The notes: a model not told the origin generated them from the letters alone. A stretch of 12,242 nt of DNA from an uncultured Lachnospiraceae bacterium (GCA_937965795.1 CALCMD010000109.1:1-12242); one strand, 5' to 3'. Shown: positions 1 through 6,462, counted from the first letter of the stretch. A program made the numbers and translations.

Positions 1-338
1 TGCTGCGTATTGGCGGCGCAGACGCACAGAATGCTATCCGCCACCCAGCCGGGAAGCCTGCCGCATATCCCTAAGCGGACATTTCAGGGGCGCTTTTAGT
101 GCAGGCGAAATCCGACGCTTACGGAGACTTATGCGCGAAGGCTCTCCTGAGCGCATTAGTCGCAGTTAGCGTCTAGTTCGCCGGAGCGTTGCCCCAGTCC
201 GTGTGGGATATGCGGCAGGCTTCCCGGCGTCCGGCATAAACATAGAAATTATCGGCTTCATATCCTTCCTGCGTAAGTCATAATCTCCCACACAAACCAT
301 GATTGGCATAAGAAAACCGCATCTATCCGCAGCTATAG
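1..338. other. Gene-free left end with palindromic element
   Basis: No open reading frame with a plausible ribosome site lies here. Most of the stretch is occupied by the long inverted repeat at 48-228. A smaller 6-bp inverted repeat (TGGCGG at 11-16, CCGCCA at 38-43) precedes it. Positions 229-338 lie directly downstream of the minus-strand acetyltransferase gene, but I do not see a clear hairpin plus T-run terminator for that gene there. The window edge cuts the region, so what lies further left is unknown. Confidence 0.6.
48..228. repeat. Long imperfect palindrome, about 181 bases
   Basis: Positions 48-71 are the exact reverse complement of 205-228 (24 of 24 bases). Pairing continues inward through nested short stems: 76-80 with 197-201, 87-91 with 191-195, 104-109 (GGCGAA) with 177-182, 114-119 (GACGCT) with 168-173, and 131-136 (ATGCGC) with 151-156. 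The whole element can therefore fold into one long, interrupted hairpin as RNA or single-stranded DNA. It encodes nothing recognisable and is richer in GC than the flanking gene. It could be a dispersed palindromic repeat of the REP/MITE type, a structured RNA, or the end of a mobile element. I do not recognise it as a named family. Confidence 0.8.
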
Positions 339-923
339 TTATTTGTTTTCTCTTCTTACCCGGCAGGGATTACCATATGCTATGGTATTGTCTGGAATAT
401 CCTTTGTGACAACGCTTCCTGCTCCAATCACAACATTATTTCCAATCGTAACTCCTGGCATAATGATTGCCCCGCCGCCGATCCAAACATTATCCCCGAT
501 GATTACCGGAGCCGTTTGGGTTTTGCAAAATTCAAAAGTTCCATCTTCTTTCGGATTCCCAAAGCGATCATGTGCATTCGTTGGATGAAAAGCAGTATAG
601 ATTTGTACATTTGGGGCAATTAAAGCGTTGTTCCCTATAATTATTTTGTTATCGTCTAAAAAAGTACAATTCATATTTACTTCGCAATTATCTCCAAAGT
701 AAATATTATTTCCATAATCCGCATAAAAAGGTGCTGTAATCCACAAATTTTTTCCTCGTCCGCCTAAAAGCTCGCATAAAATGCGCTCTTTTTCTTTTGC
801 ATTGGCGGAATTGGATTGGTTGTAATCCCTTACTAAATCTTTCGCTTTATGCCATTGAGTTAACAATTCTGTATCTCCGCAATCATAAAGCTGCCCTGCT
901 AACATTTTCTCTCTTTCTGTCAT
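339..923 (-). CDS. Sugar O-acetyltransferase, maltose/galactoside type
   Basis: The 194-residue product belongs to the left-handed beta-helix (hexapeptide repeat) acetyltransferases of the LacA/Maa group, which move an acetyl group from acetyl-CoA to a sugar hydroxyl in the cytoplasm. The N-terminal helical cap typical of this group (MTEREKMLAGQLYD at 1-14) is present. Hexapeptide turns run from about residue 72 to 175 (NNIYFGDN, IIIGNNALIAPN, VWIGGGAIIMPGVTIG, VVIGAGSVVTKDIP). The TAFHP motif at 110-114 places the expected catalytic histidine at H113. The length is normal for the family and the gene looks intact. An AGGAGG site lies about 6 bases before the ATG at 921-923. The sugar acceptor cannot be told from sequence; the role may be detoxification of excess sugars, as proposed for LacA and Maa, so I give no gene symbol. 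It is monocistronic, divergent from the two-component system. Confidence 0.93.
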   Translation of the reverse strand: MTEREKMLAGQLYDCGDTELLTQWHKAKDLVRDYNQSNSANAKEKERILCELLGGRGKNLWITAPFYADYGNNIYFGDNCEVNMNCTFLDDNKIIIGNNALIAPNVQIYTAFHPTNAHDRFGNPKEDGTFEFCKTQTAPVIIGDNVWIGGGAIIMPGVTIGNNVVIGAGSVVTKDIPDNTIAYGNPCRVRRENK

Positions 924-996
924 AATTTCCTCCTATAATATTTAGAATTTTTTAAATTTCTTTTCGTAATTTCCGGCTTTTTACCTTGCTTTTTCC

Positions 997-1025
997 ATTA
1001 TACCATAATTCCGAAAGCGTTGAAA
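997..1025 (-). promoter_or_regulatory. Promoter for the sugar acetyltransferase gene
   Basis: Read on the minus strand, TTTCAA (1020-1025) is followed after 17 bases by TATAAT (997-1002). The TGG just upstream of the -10 box makes it an extended -10. The predicted start near 990 would give a leader of about 65 bases. The match to the vegetative sigma factor consensus is strong in the -10 and weak in the -35. Confidence 0.65.
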
Positions 1026-1035
1026 TAGCCCATCA

Positions 1036-1065
1036 TTGATCATACGCCTATGATTATGATATAAT
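1036..1065 (+). promoter_or_regulatory. Promoter for the two-component system
   Basis: TTGATC (1036-1041), an 18-base spacer and a perfect TATAAT (1060-1065) preceded by TGA form an extended -10 promoter. Transcription would begin near 1072, leaving about 187 bases of leader before the response regulator start. It is back to back with the acetyltransferase promoter. Confidence 0.65.
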
Positions 1066-1147
1066 TGCCATAGAGACAAAGGATTCATTGATTGAATGAT
1101 GCGAATGCTTTTTGCTATGTGAAACAGGTGATTTATTTTTAAGAATT

Positions 1148-1188
1148 TTATAAGAAATGCGTCAAGTTTCTTATAAGGACAATTTTTT
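1148..1188 (+). promoter_or_regulatory. Leader hairpin before the response regulator
   Basis: TTATAAGAAA (1148-1157) and TTTCTTATAA (1167-1176) form a perfect 10-bp inverted repeat around a 9-base loop, followed after six bases by a run of six T (1183-1188). As DNA it could be an operator, for instance for autoregulation by the downstream OmpR-type regulator. As RNA it could be an inefficient terminator or attenuator, although the gap before the T-run is longer than in classical terminators. Confidence 0.45.
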
Positions 1189-1258
1189 ATGATAAAACAG
1201 GCCGAAGGATAGGGATATGGGAAAAGCCTGTGTCTGAGAGTTAAAGGAGAGACAAGAT

Positions 1259-1969
1259 ATGAATGAATGTGTACTGGTCGTTGACGACGACAGAGAAATT
1301 GTGCGGGCGATTGCCCTGCTGTTAGAAAAGGAGGGATATCAGATACAGAAGGCATATGATGGCATGGAGGCTTTGAGAATTATTGCGGAACAATCTGTGC
1401 AGCTCATTATTATGGATGTGATGATGCCGAAGCTGGATGGATTATCGGCAATGATGAAAATTCGGGAACGAAAGAATCTGCCGATTATTGTCCTGAGTGC
1501 AAAGACAGAAGATACGGACAAGGTGCTGGGGCTTTCTATGGGGGCGGATGATTATGTGTCCAAGCCCTTCCATCCACAGGAACTGGCTGCCCGTGTCAAA
1601 AGCCATCTGCGCAGATATACACGTCTGGGAGATATTTATACCTGTCATAAGGAGGATGAGATCTGGAATGGAAGGCTCTGTTACCGGATGCAGGAACGTA
1701 TGCTGTATGCCGATGGGGAGCCCGTAAAGCTTACTGCAAAAGAAACAAAGATCATAGACCTTCTTATGCGGAACAGAGGACGGATTTTCCCAGCGGAGGA
1801 GATTTATCAAAGGGTATGGGAGGAACCGGCTTTTGCACCGGAAAACACGGTCATGGTACATATTCGCCATATTCGGGAAAAAATTGAACTCAATCCGGGA
1901 GAGCCAGAATACTTAAAGGTGGTGTGGGGAATTGGATACAAAATGGAAAAAATCGAAAATCATGCTTAG
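1259..1969 (+). CDS. OmpR/PhoB-family response regulator
   Basis: The 236-residue cytoplasmic DNA-binding protein is the output half of a two-component system. The receiver domain (about 3-118) has the acidic pocket at D9-D11, the phosphoacceptor D53 in the IIMDVMMP motif, S80 in VLSA, and K102 in SKPF. A winged-helix domain follows (about 140-232), including LTAKETKIIDLLMRNRGR, the VMVHIRHIREKIE recognition region and the terminal GIGYK hairpin. The start is supported by AAAGGAGA nine bases upstream. The gene overlaps the start of the partner kinase by 38 bases if the kinase starts at TTG 1932, showing translational coupling. Overall style is close to VanR-like regulators of Gram-positive bacteria, but the regulon cannot be inferred. 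All key residues are present. Confidence 0.96.
   Translation: MNECVLVVDDDREIVRAIALLLEKEGYQIQKAYDGMEALRIIAEQSVQLIIMDVMMPKLDGLSAMMKIRERKNLPIIVLSAKTEDTDKVLGLSMGADDYVSKPFHPQELAARVKSHLRRYTRLGDIYTCHKEDEIWNGRLCYRMQERMLYADGEPVKLTAKETKIIDLLMRNRGRIFPAEEIYQRVWEEPAFAPENTVMVHIRHIREKIELNPGEPEYLKVVWGIGYKMEKIENHA
1915..1934 (+). promoter_or_regulatory. Ribosome site and TTG start of the kinase
   Basis: AAAGGTGG (1915-1922) sits nine bases before TTG 1932, inside the response regulator gene. The alternative ATG at 1962 overlaps the upstream stop by 8 bases (ATGCTTAG) but has only weak purine-rich sequence before it. It would also remove the positively charged KWKKSK segment that should precede the first membrane helix. 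Both arguments favour TTG. Confidence 0.6.
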
Positions 1970-4163
1970 TTTTGCAGCATTCTTTCTGGGTATGACGCTG
2001 CTGGCTGGGAGTCTTGCTTCTCTGGCAGATGTGCTTGCAGGAACAAACGGAGAAGTCCTGAGAAATAAAACGGATTATCAGGACAGTGCGGCATTTCGCA
2101 GTTACGTTTCAGAACAGTTGGAAAATTTTCTGGGGGTGGCTACCGGAGGAAAAGGATGGAAGAACTATGGGGTTCTGAGCGGAGACAGCTATTCTTTCGG
2201 GAACTCAGAATACTGGATGTCATCTGATGAGATTGTGCAGGAGATGGAAGAAGAGTATGCGTATGCACAGAAGATTGCAGGTGAAGCGACGGTAATGGAA
2301 GGAGGTTCTGTGGAGCAGGCAATAGACACTGATAGAAGTTGGAACGGGACAGAGAGCCGGGATGAATACATGGAGGCAGCCTCGTATAACAGGAACCTCT
2401 GCTATGCGATTGTCTACAAAAAGAGACTTCTGTATACGAATATAGAAGAATTTGCGGATAAAACTGGAGAAATGTGGAATGATGCCGATTACGGCTCTCA
2501 TCTGAAGCCAGAAGATTACAATTTTTCTTTGTGGTATAATAGAAAAGGCGACGGTAAGACAGAGATTGAGAAGGACGGGGAGAAGGAGGACATATACGGA
2601 AATGGTGTATATACTCCGGAAAGCCGGTGGTTTGTACCGGGATATACGAATTTCAATGTGGATGCTTCTGCAAAGGACGTCGTGATATTTATAGCGGTGG
2701 CAAAAGAGCCGAAACTCTATGTTATGGGGAATTATTCAGAATATGGAACGCTCCAGTGCGGCGGAAAACTGTATTCCATGCAGGAGGATTTTCAGGCGGC
2801 AAAGAAGCAGTTTAAGATAAGTGTGGCTCTTTTGGCGGTGTCCGTACTTCTTCTTGGGCTGGCATTTGCATGGCGAAAGGAAAAACGCCAGGCGGATTGG
2901 AAGATCGCTGTGTTTTTCAGGAAGATATGGCTGGAACTCAAGCTTTTGGTATTTTTGCTTTTGCTTATTGCTGCCTTAAAGAGGATGTTTCTGCCGGGGA
3001 TTTTCTGGCTGTTTTATCTTTTGATTCTGGACTTGCGGGTCAATAAAGGGATGCAGAAGAAATGTATTCTCAACAGTCTGAAAAACAGGAACTTTCACTA
3101 TCCGATTCAGAAGCGGCTGGTGAGGCGGGCGTTTGTTCCGGTGTTTACCGGAATACTGGCGCTGGTTTTGTATCATATATCCTGGTTTCTTCTTGGGGAT
3201 TTTATGTATTCTCACAGGGATATTTTGAGAATTGCCGTTTTTTTGACAGGAATTCTTCTTCTGACGGGTGTTGGTGTAAACTGTTTTTATCTGAAAAAGA
3301 CCCGGCGGCTGGCTGAGGATTTTGGAGCTTTGGCAGATCATATCCGGGATGTCAGAAACGGCAATCTGACAGAACCTTTGGAGCTTTCCGTGGATACCGA
3401 TTTAAAAGAGGTGGCAGAGAACCTGAATCAGATTCAATGCGGACTGGAGCAGGCGCTGCGTGAGCAGATCAGCAGTGAGAGAATGAAAGTCGACCTGGTA
3501 ACGAATGTGTCTCATGATATTAAGACGCCTCTTACTTCTATTATTAGTTATGTGGAGCTTCTAAAACAGGAGGAGAATCTGCCAGATCATGTGAGGGAGT
3601 TTATACGGATTCTGGGAGAGAAATCAGAACGGTTAAAAACGATTGTACAGGATGTTTTTGAAATCAGTAAAGCGACGTCGGGACAACTTCCAGTCAAGAT
3701 GGAGGAGCTGGATCTGGGGAAGCTTTTGCGGCAGACATTGGCGGATATGGATACGCAGATCGAAAAAAGCGGTCTTTCTTTCAGAGTATCCATTTCGGAG
3801 GAGGCGGTGTATATCTGGGCAGACGGGCAGAGACTGTACCGTGTTTTTCAGAATCTGATTCAGAACGCCCTCAAATATTCTCTGACTGGCTCCCGTGTTT
3901 ACCTGACGATGACAGCGGACAGGGAAGAGGCGATGGTATGTATTCAGAATATTTCCAGTACGGAGCTCGAACATGGCATGGATTTTACCGAGCGGTTTGT
4001 CCGGGGAGATGCGAGCCGCACGGACGGCGGCAGTGGGCTGGGACTGTCCATTGCCAGGAGCTTCACCGAGGCCTGCGGCGGCAGCTTTCAGGTAAAGATT
4101 GATGCGGATTTGTTTACTGTGATTGTGAAATTTCCGCAAAATTTGCAAGAATGGGGAGAATAA
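1932..4163 (+). CDS. Multi-spanning sensor histidine kinase
   Basis: The 743-residue product is the membrane sensor partner of the response regulator upstream. The first membrane helix (about 11-33, after a KWKKSK cluster) is followed by a large extracytoplasmic region (34-294) that I do not recognise as a named sensor domain. Five further hydrophobic segments lie near 295-314, 334-349, 352-367, 401-421 and 432-453. Six helices put both ends in the cytoplasm, as required. A HAMP-like linker (about 456-510) leads to the dimerisation domain with phosphoacceptor H528 in NVSHDIKTPLTSI. The ATPase domain has the N-box NLIQNALKY (641-649), an F-box-like TERFVRGDAS (686-695) and the G-box DGGSGLGLSIA (698-708). 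The kinase therefore looks fully active. The ligand is unknown; the adjacent genes do not point to one. Length is large for the family because of the sensor region and extra helices. Confidence 0.95.
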   Translation: MDTKWKKSKIMLSFAAFFLGMTLLAGSLASLADVLAGTNGEVLRNKTDYQDSAAFRSYVSEQLENFLGVATGGKGWKNYGVLSGDSYSFGNSEYWMSSDEIVQEMEEEYAYAQKIAGEATVMEGGSVEQAIDTDRSWNGTESRDEYMEAASYNRNLCYAIVYKKRLLYTNIEEFADKTGEMWNDADYGSHLKPEDYNFSLWYNRKGDGKTEIEKDGEKEDIYGNGVYTPESRWFVPGYTNFNVDASAKDVVIFIAVAKEPKLYVMGNYSEYGTLQCGGKLYSMQEDFQAAKKQFKISVALLAVSVLLLGLAFAWRKEKRQADWKIAVFFRKIWLELKLLVFLLLLIAALKRMFLPGIFWLFYLLILDLRVNKGMQKKCILNSLKNRNFHYPIQKRLVRRAFVPVFTGILALVLYHISWFLLGDFMYSHRDILRIAVFLTGILLLTGVGVNCFYLKKTRRLAEDFGALADHIRDVRNGNLTEPLELSVDTDLKEVAENLNQIQCGLEQALREQISSERMKVDLVTNVSHDIKTPLTSIISYVELLKQEENLPDHVREFIRILGEKSERLKTIVQDVFEISKATSGQLPVKMEELDLGKLLRQTLADMDTQIEKSGLSFRVSISEEAVYIWADGQRLYRVFQNLIQNALKYSLTGSRVYLTMTADREEAMVCIQNISSTELEHGMDFTERFVRGDASRTDGGSGLGLSIARSFTEACGGSFQVKIDADLFTVIVKFPQNLQEWGE

Positions 4164-4185
4164 TGGAAAAAATGGCTCTTCCGGA

Positions 4186-4214
4186 TTGTGCCTTAAGACA
4201 AGACATGATACAAT
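4186..4214 (+). promoter_or_regulatory. Candidate promoter for the AIM24 gene
   Basis: TTGTGC (4186-4191), a 17-base spacer and TACAAT (4209-4214) lie in the 130-base gap after the kinase gene. The -10 matches five of six consensus bases and the -35 three of six. Without it the AIM24 gene would depend on read-through from the two-component operon, so both modes remain possible. Confidence 0.4.
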
Positions 4215-4244
4215 AAGACGAAAACCGTTGGGGGAAAGGCAGAG

Positions 4245-4260
4245 TGTGAAACGAATCACA
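4245..4260 (+). promoter_or_regulatory. CRP-like palindrome TGTGA-N6-TCACA
   Basis: The sequence has two perfect 5-bp arms (4245-4249 and 4256-4260) separated by six bases, which is exactly the core consensus of CRP-type regulators. It lies downstream of the candidate start point (about 4221) and upstream of the ribosome site, so binding there would more likely repress than activate. No CRP/FNR gene is in the window. It could equally be chance or a small leader hairpin. Confidence 0.4.
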
Positions 4261-4293
4261 TTTCTGAAAATACGCAGGATGGAGGAGCTATTT

Positions 4294-5046
4294 ATGTACA
4301 GAACGAATATGACAGGTACCAAAAACCGAAGAATTATAGAACAGAAAGGGAACGTAACGATTTTTGAGTATGAGCGTGATCTGAGTGTGAATCCGGGCAG
4401 CGCGATGCAGTCATACTATGCGTCCCAGATGAACATCCGCAAGCGTCAGGTAATGATAGAGCTGAACAAAGAGCATCAGGCAATCATCCAGGCCGGGGCG
4501 ATGCAGTGGATGCTGGGAAATGTGACAAGTGCAACGAATGTAAAGGGAATCGGGGACTTTGCCAAAAAGTTTGTAAGTTCCAAAGTAACGAATGAATCAA
4601 CGATTAAGCCGCGTTACCAGGGGCAGGGAATCCTTGTGCTGGAACCCACGTATAAATATCTGATTATTGAGGATGTGGGCGAGTGGGACGGCATGGTGAT
4701 TGATGACGGGCTGTTTCTGGCCTGTGATGGGAATACAGAGATCAAGACGGTAGCCCGGAAATCTTTTTCTTCCGCTGTGGCAGGAGGGGAAGGCTTATTT
4801 AACTCCTGCCTGACGGGAAGCGGCTATGCGGTTCTTGAATGTAACTGTCCGAGGGAAGAGCTGGTGGAAGTGGTACTGGAGAACGACGTGCTGAAAGTGG
4901 ACGGCAACTTTGCCATTGCCTGGAGCCGGAGCCTTTCCTTTACGGTAGAGCGTTCTACCAAGACGCTGATTGGTTCGGCGGCAAGCGGAGAGGGGCTTGT
5001 GAATGTATATCGGGGAACCGGGAAGGTGCTGATGGCGCCGCTGTAA
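4294..5046 (+). CDS. AIM24-family protein
   Basis: The reading frame is open from 4186, but GGAGGAG at 4281-4287 places the start at ATG 4294, giving 250 residues. The protein matches the AIM24 family, named after a yeast mitochondrial protein and widespread in bacteria, with a beta-rich fold reminiscent of TRAP-like proteins. Recognisable stretches are DLSVNPGSAMQSYY (29-42), IQAGAMQWMLGNV (65-77), IKPRYQGQGILVLEPTYK (104-121), GGEGLFNSCLTGSG (164-177) and the C-terminal FTVERSTKTLIGSAASGEG (216-234) with VYRGTGKVLMAP at the end. There is no signal peptide or membrane segment, so it is cytoplasmic. The biochemical role of bacterial AIM24 proteins is not established, so none is assigned. The gene follows the two-component pair after 130 bases and is convergent with the nuclease gene. 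Confidence 0.92.
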   Translation: MYRTNMTGTKNRRIIEQKGNVTIFEYERDLSVNPGSAMQSYYASQMNIRKRQVMIELNKEHQAIIQAGAMQWMLGNVTSATNVKGIGDFAKKFVSSKVTNESTIKPRYQGQGILVLEPTYKYLIIEDVGEWDGMVIDDGLFLACDGNTEIKTVARKSFSSAVAGGEGLFNSCLTGSGYAVLECNCPREELVEVVLENDVLKVDGNFAIAWSRSLSFTVERSTKTLIGSAASGEGLVNVYRGTGKVLMAPL

Positions 5047-5055
5047 AAGTGGAAA

Positions 5056-5087
5056 CTTCCGCTTCTTATGGAAGCGGAAGGAATTTT
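5056..5087. terminator. Bidirectional terminator between convergent genes
   Basis: CTTCCGCTTC (5056-5065) and GAAGCGGAAG (5071-5080) form a perfect 10-bp GC-rich stem with a five-base loop. On the plus strand it is followed by GAATTTT. It lies 10 bases after the AIM24 stop and 12 bases after the end of the convergent nuclease gene, so it probably serves both, with a less regular T-run (TTTCCACTTTT) on the minus side. Confidence 0.8.
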
Positions 5088-5091
5088 CTCA

Positions 5092-6066
5092 TCAGGCATC
5101 CTTGTTATGATACAAATAAGTGTAAATTTCTTCAGTATCCGCATCCGGGTATTTAAGAACAATGTCGTATATTTGGCGAATGGAATCCGATTCTTCCTCA
5201 AGCTCCTGGGCAATGAGCGTCAGGGGCTTGTTCTTTTTGGTTTTCTTTTGGATTAAGGAGATGAGATTTAATTTTTGTCCTTCTGCCTGCCCTTCATCAA
5301 AGCCTTTTTGCAACATTGCTTCCAGTTCCTTCTGTCTGTTTTGCATTAATTCTTCCAATTTGTCATGGTAAATTTTTTCAACTAATTCTTCTAATGCTGC
5401 GCACATAGTGTTCGCCTCCTCAAAGGTATTCCTGTTTGCCCGGACGATGATATCCATGACGGATTCATACAGGGTATTATTTTTGTGTTTCTGATATTCC
5501 GAAACCAGGCGTTCCGTTTCTGATGTCTGGTTCAGCTCATCGGTCAGGCTTTTTAGCCATAGATTTTCCTGTTCGGAAAGTTGGGAAGTGATAATAATCT
5601 GGATAGGAATTTTATCACCATTTACGTAATAAATACCGGCTTCCTGCCAGTGAATGGAACAGCCCCGATGTTCCACCAGATGAAAAGCAAGTTTCTGCGG
5701 ATATTGCTTGCACACAAAAGAAATTGTCAATTCTTCGATGGGAATGCTGTCAGCACCGCCCGTATCTGCCTTATAGAAACAGGCATATCCATACACGCGA
5801 TAAAAGTCGTCAATACTTAGATAGTCCATGGGGCTTTTGTACTCAATAATATTGTGGATTCTGAAAATCCTTCCAATATTCTTTTTTACGGAATAGAACG
5901 GTTCCTTTTTAATGATCAGAACATCGATTTCTTTGGGCTTTGTGCCAAGCTGATGCTCATTTTCAAAAATGAGCTGGTCAGCTTCGTCTTCCAGTTCAAT
6001 TTGAAGCCCGGCGTAAAAGGCCGGATGCCATTGTAATCGTTCCTTTTGTTCTTGCATTTCTTCCAT
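5092..6066 (-). CDS. Rpn-like PD-(D/E)XK nuclease family protein
   Basis: The 324-residue protein resembles the Rpn/PDDEXK family often annotated as recombination-promoting nuclease or putative transposase, common in many copies in Lachnospiraceae. The N-terminal half carries the nuclease signature: E24 in LQIELEDEAD, D48 in KEIDVLII and E75-Y-K77 in NIIEYKSP, with DDFYRVYGYACFYK (86-99) after it. All putative metal-binding residues are therefore retained. The C-terminal half is helical and charged (about 215-265) and includes the GFDEGQAEGQ motif (255-264) typical of the family, then a short helix-turn segment (KPLTLIAQELEEESD). AGGAGG lies 6 bases before the ATG at 6064-6066. Rpn proteins of E. 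coli cut DNA and stimulate RecA-independent recombination; whether this relative does so is unknown. It is a single gene with its own promoter, without terminal inverted repeats around it, so I do not call it a transposon. Confidence 0.82.
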   Translation of the reverse strand: MEEMQEQKERLQWHPAFYAGLQIELEDEADQLIFENEHQLGTKPKEIDVLIIKKEPFYSVKKNIGRIFRIHNIIEYKSPMDYLSIDDFYRVYGYACFYKADTGGADSIPIEELTISFVCKQYPQKLAFHLVEHRGCSIHWQEAGIYYVNGDKIPIQIIITSQLSEQENLWLKSLTDELNQTSETERLVSEYQKHKNNTLYESVMDIIVRANRNTFEEANTMCAALEELVEKIYHDKLEELMQNRQKELEAMLQKGFDEGQAEGQKLNLISLIQKKTKKNKPLTLIAQELEEESDSIRQIYDIVLKYPDADTEEIYTYLYHNKDA

Positions 6067-6154
6067 TAAAAACCTCCTTATTTTTTGTCAGGAGATTTCC
6101 GGCTTTCAAAAACTCCTGCTAAAACTGTGGTAGAAGCATGAATTTTCTGAAAGT

Positions 6155-6221
6155 GACAGAGGATAAAGAAAAGCTCTGTCTATTAAGAAATGGTTTTAGA
6201 TATTTGAAGAATATTCAAATA
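6155..6221 (-). promoter_or_regulatory. Two hairpins in the nuclease leader
   Basis: GACAGAG (6155-6161) pairs with CTCTGTC (6174-6180), and TATTTGAA (6201-6208) pairs with TTCAAATA (6214-6221). Both fall between the predicted nuclease start point (about 6244) and its ATG, so the transcript would carry two consecutive small hairpins. The second contains the palindrome GAATATTC and could alternatively be a protein-binding site. Confidence 0.35.
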
Positions 6222-6250
6222 CAGAATCTCAGGAAATATGCTTTATTAAA

Positions 6251-6279
6251 AATATAACATGATATGAACAAAAAGTCAA
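6251..6279 (-). promoter_or_regulatory. Promoter for the Rpn-like nuclease gene
   Basis: On the minus strand TTGACT (6274-6279) is followed after 17 bases by TATATT (6251-6256), with TGT just upstream as an extended -10. Each box matches five of six consensus bases. Transcription would start near 6244, giving a leader of about 177 bases, unusually long for such a gene. Confidence 0.7.
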
Positions 6280-6433
6280 AGATTAAATGAAAGACATAAA
6301 AGATAAATGTGAAACAACATTTTGATTGAGAAAAATAAGAAACGATAAGGATTTTAAGGAATATACTTCAATTTTTACTGAAAAGTAGTTATAGAACTGC
6401 TCAAAAATTTCGATATATTCAGAATAAAAGTGA

Positions 6434-6462
6434 TTGTAATGTATCCAATCGTATTGTACATT
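6434..6462 (+). promoter_or_regulatory. Weak candidate promoter for the DUF1835 gene
   Basis: TTGTAA (6434-6439), 17 bases and TACATT (6457-6462) have acceptable spacing. Each box matches only four of six consensus bases. An imperfect inverted repeat (AATGTATCCAAT / ATTGTACATT, about 6438-6462) spans the spacer and -10, which would suit an operator. This is a tentative assignment. Confidence 0.3.

Larger units (their letters stand above)
924..1258. other. Divergent intergenic region with two promoters
   Basis: This 335-base stretch separates the minus-strand acetyltransferase from the plus-strand response regulator. It holds one good candidate promoter for each direction, with the -35 boxes only 10 bases apart, and then a leader of about 185 bases ahead of the response regulator that contains a perfect 10-bp inverted repeat. 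I see no gene in it: reading frames on either strand lack ribosome sites and resemble nothing. Confidence 0.6.

Noticed and set aside
48..228. tRNA, rRNA fragment or known riboswitch in the left palindrome
   Set aside because: No cloverleaf, TPsiC-like sequence or riboswitch core I know is present; the symmetry is that of one long hairpin.
981..1355. Minus-strand reading frame of 124 codons between the acetyltransferase and regulator genes
   Set aside because: It overlaps both divergent promoters and the start of the response regulator, has no ribosome site and a protein sequence resembling nothing.
4186..4293. A 36-residue N-terminal extension of the AIM24 protein
   Set aside because: The extension starts with TTG inside the candidate promoter, lacks a ribosome site, and AIM24 family proteins match from the MYRTN start, which has GGAGGAG in front.
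3633..4322. Minus-strand reading frame of 229 codons opposite the kinase gene
   Set aside because: It is the mirror of the conserved ATPase domain of the kinase; no ribosome site and no recognisable domain.
5092..6066. An insertion sequence or transposase gene
   Set aside because: The family is sometimes labelled transposase, but I see no terminal inverted repeats or target duplications flanking it and the motifs are those of a PD-(D/E)XK nuclease.
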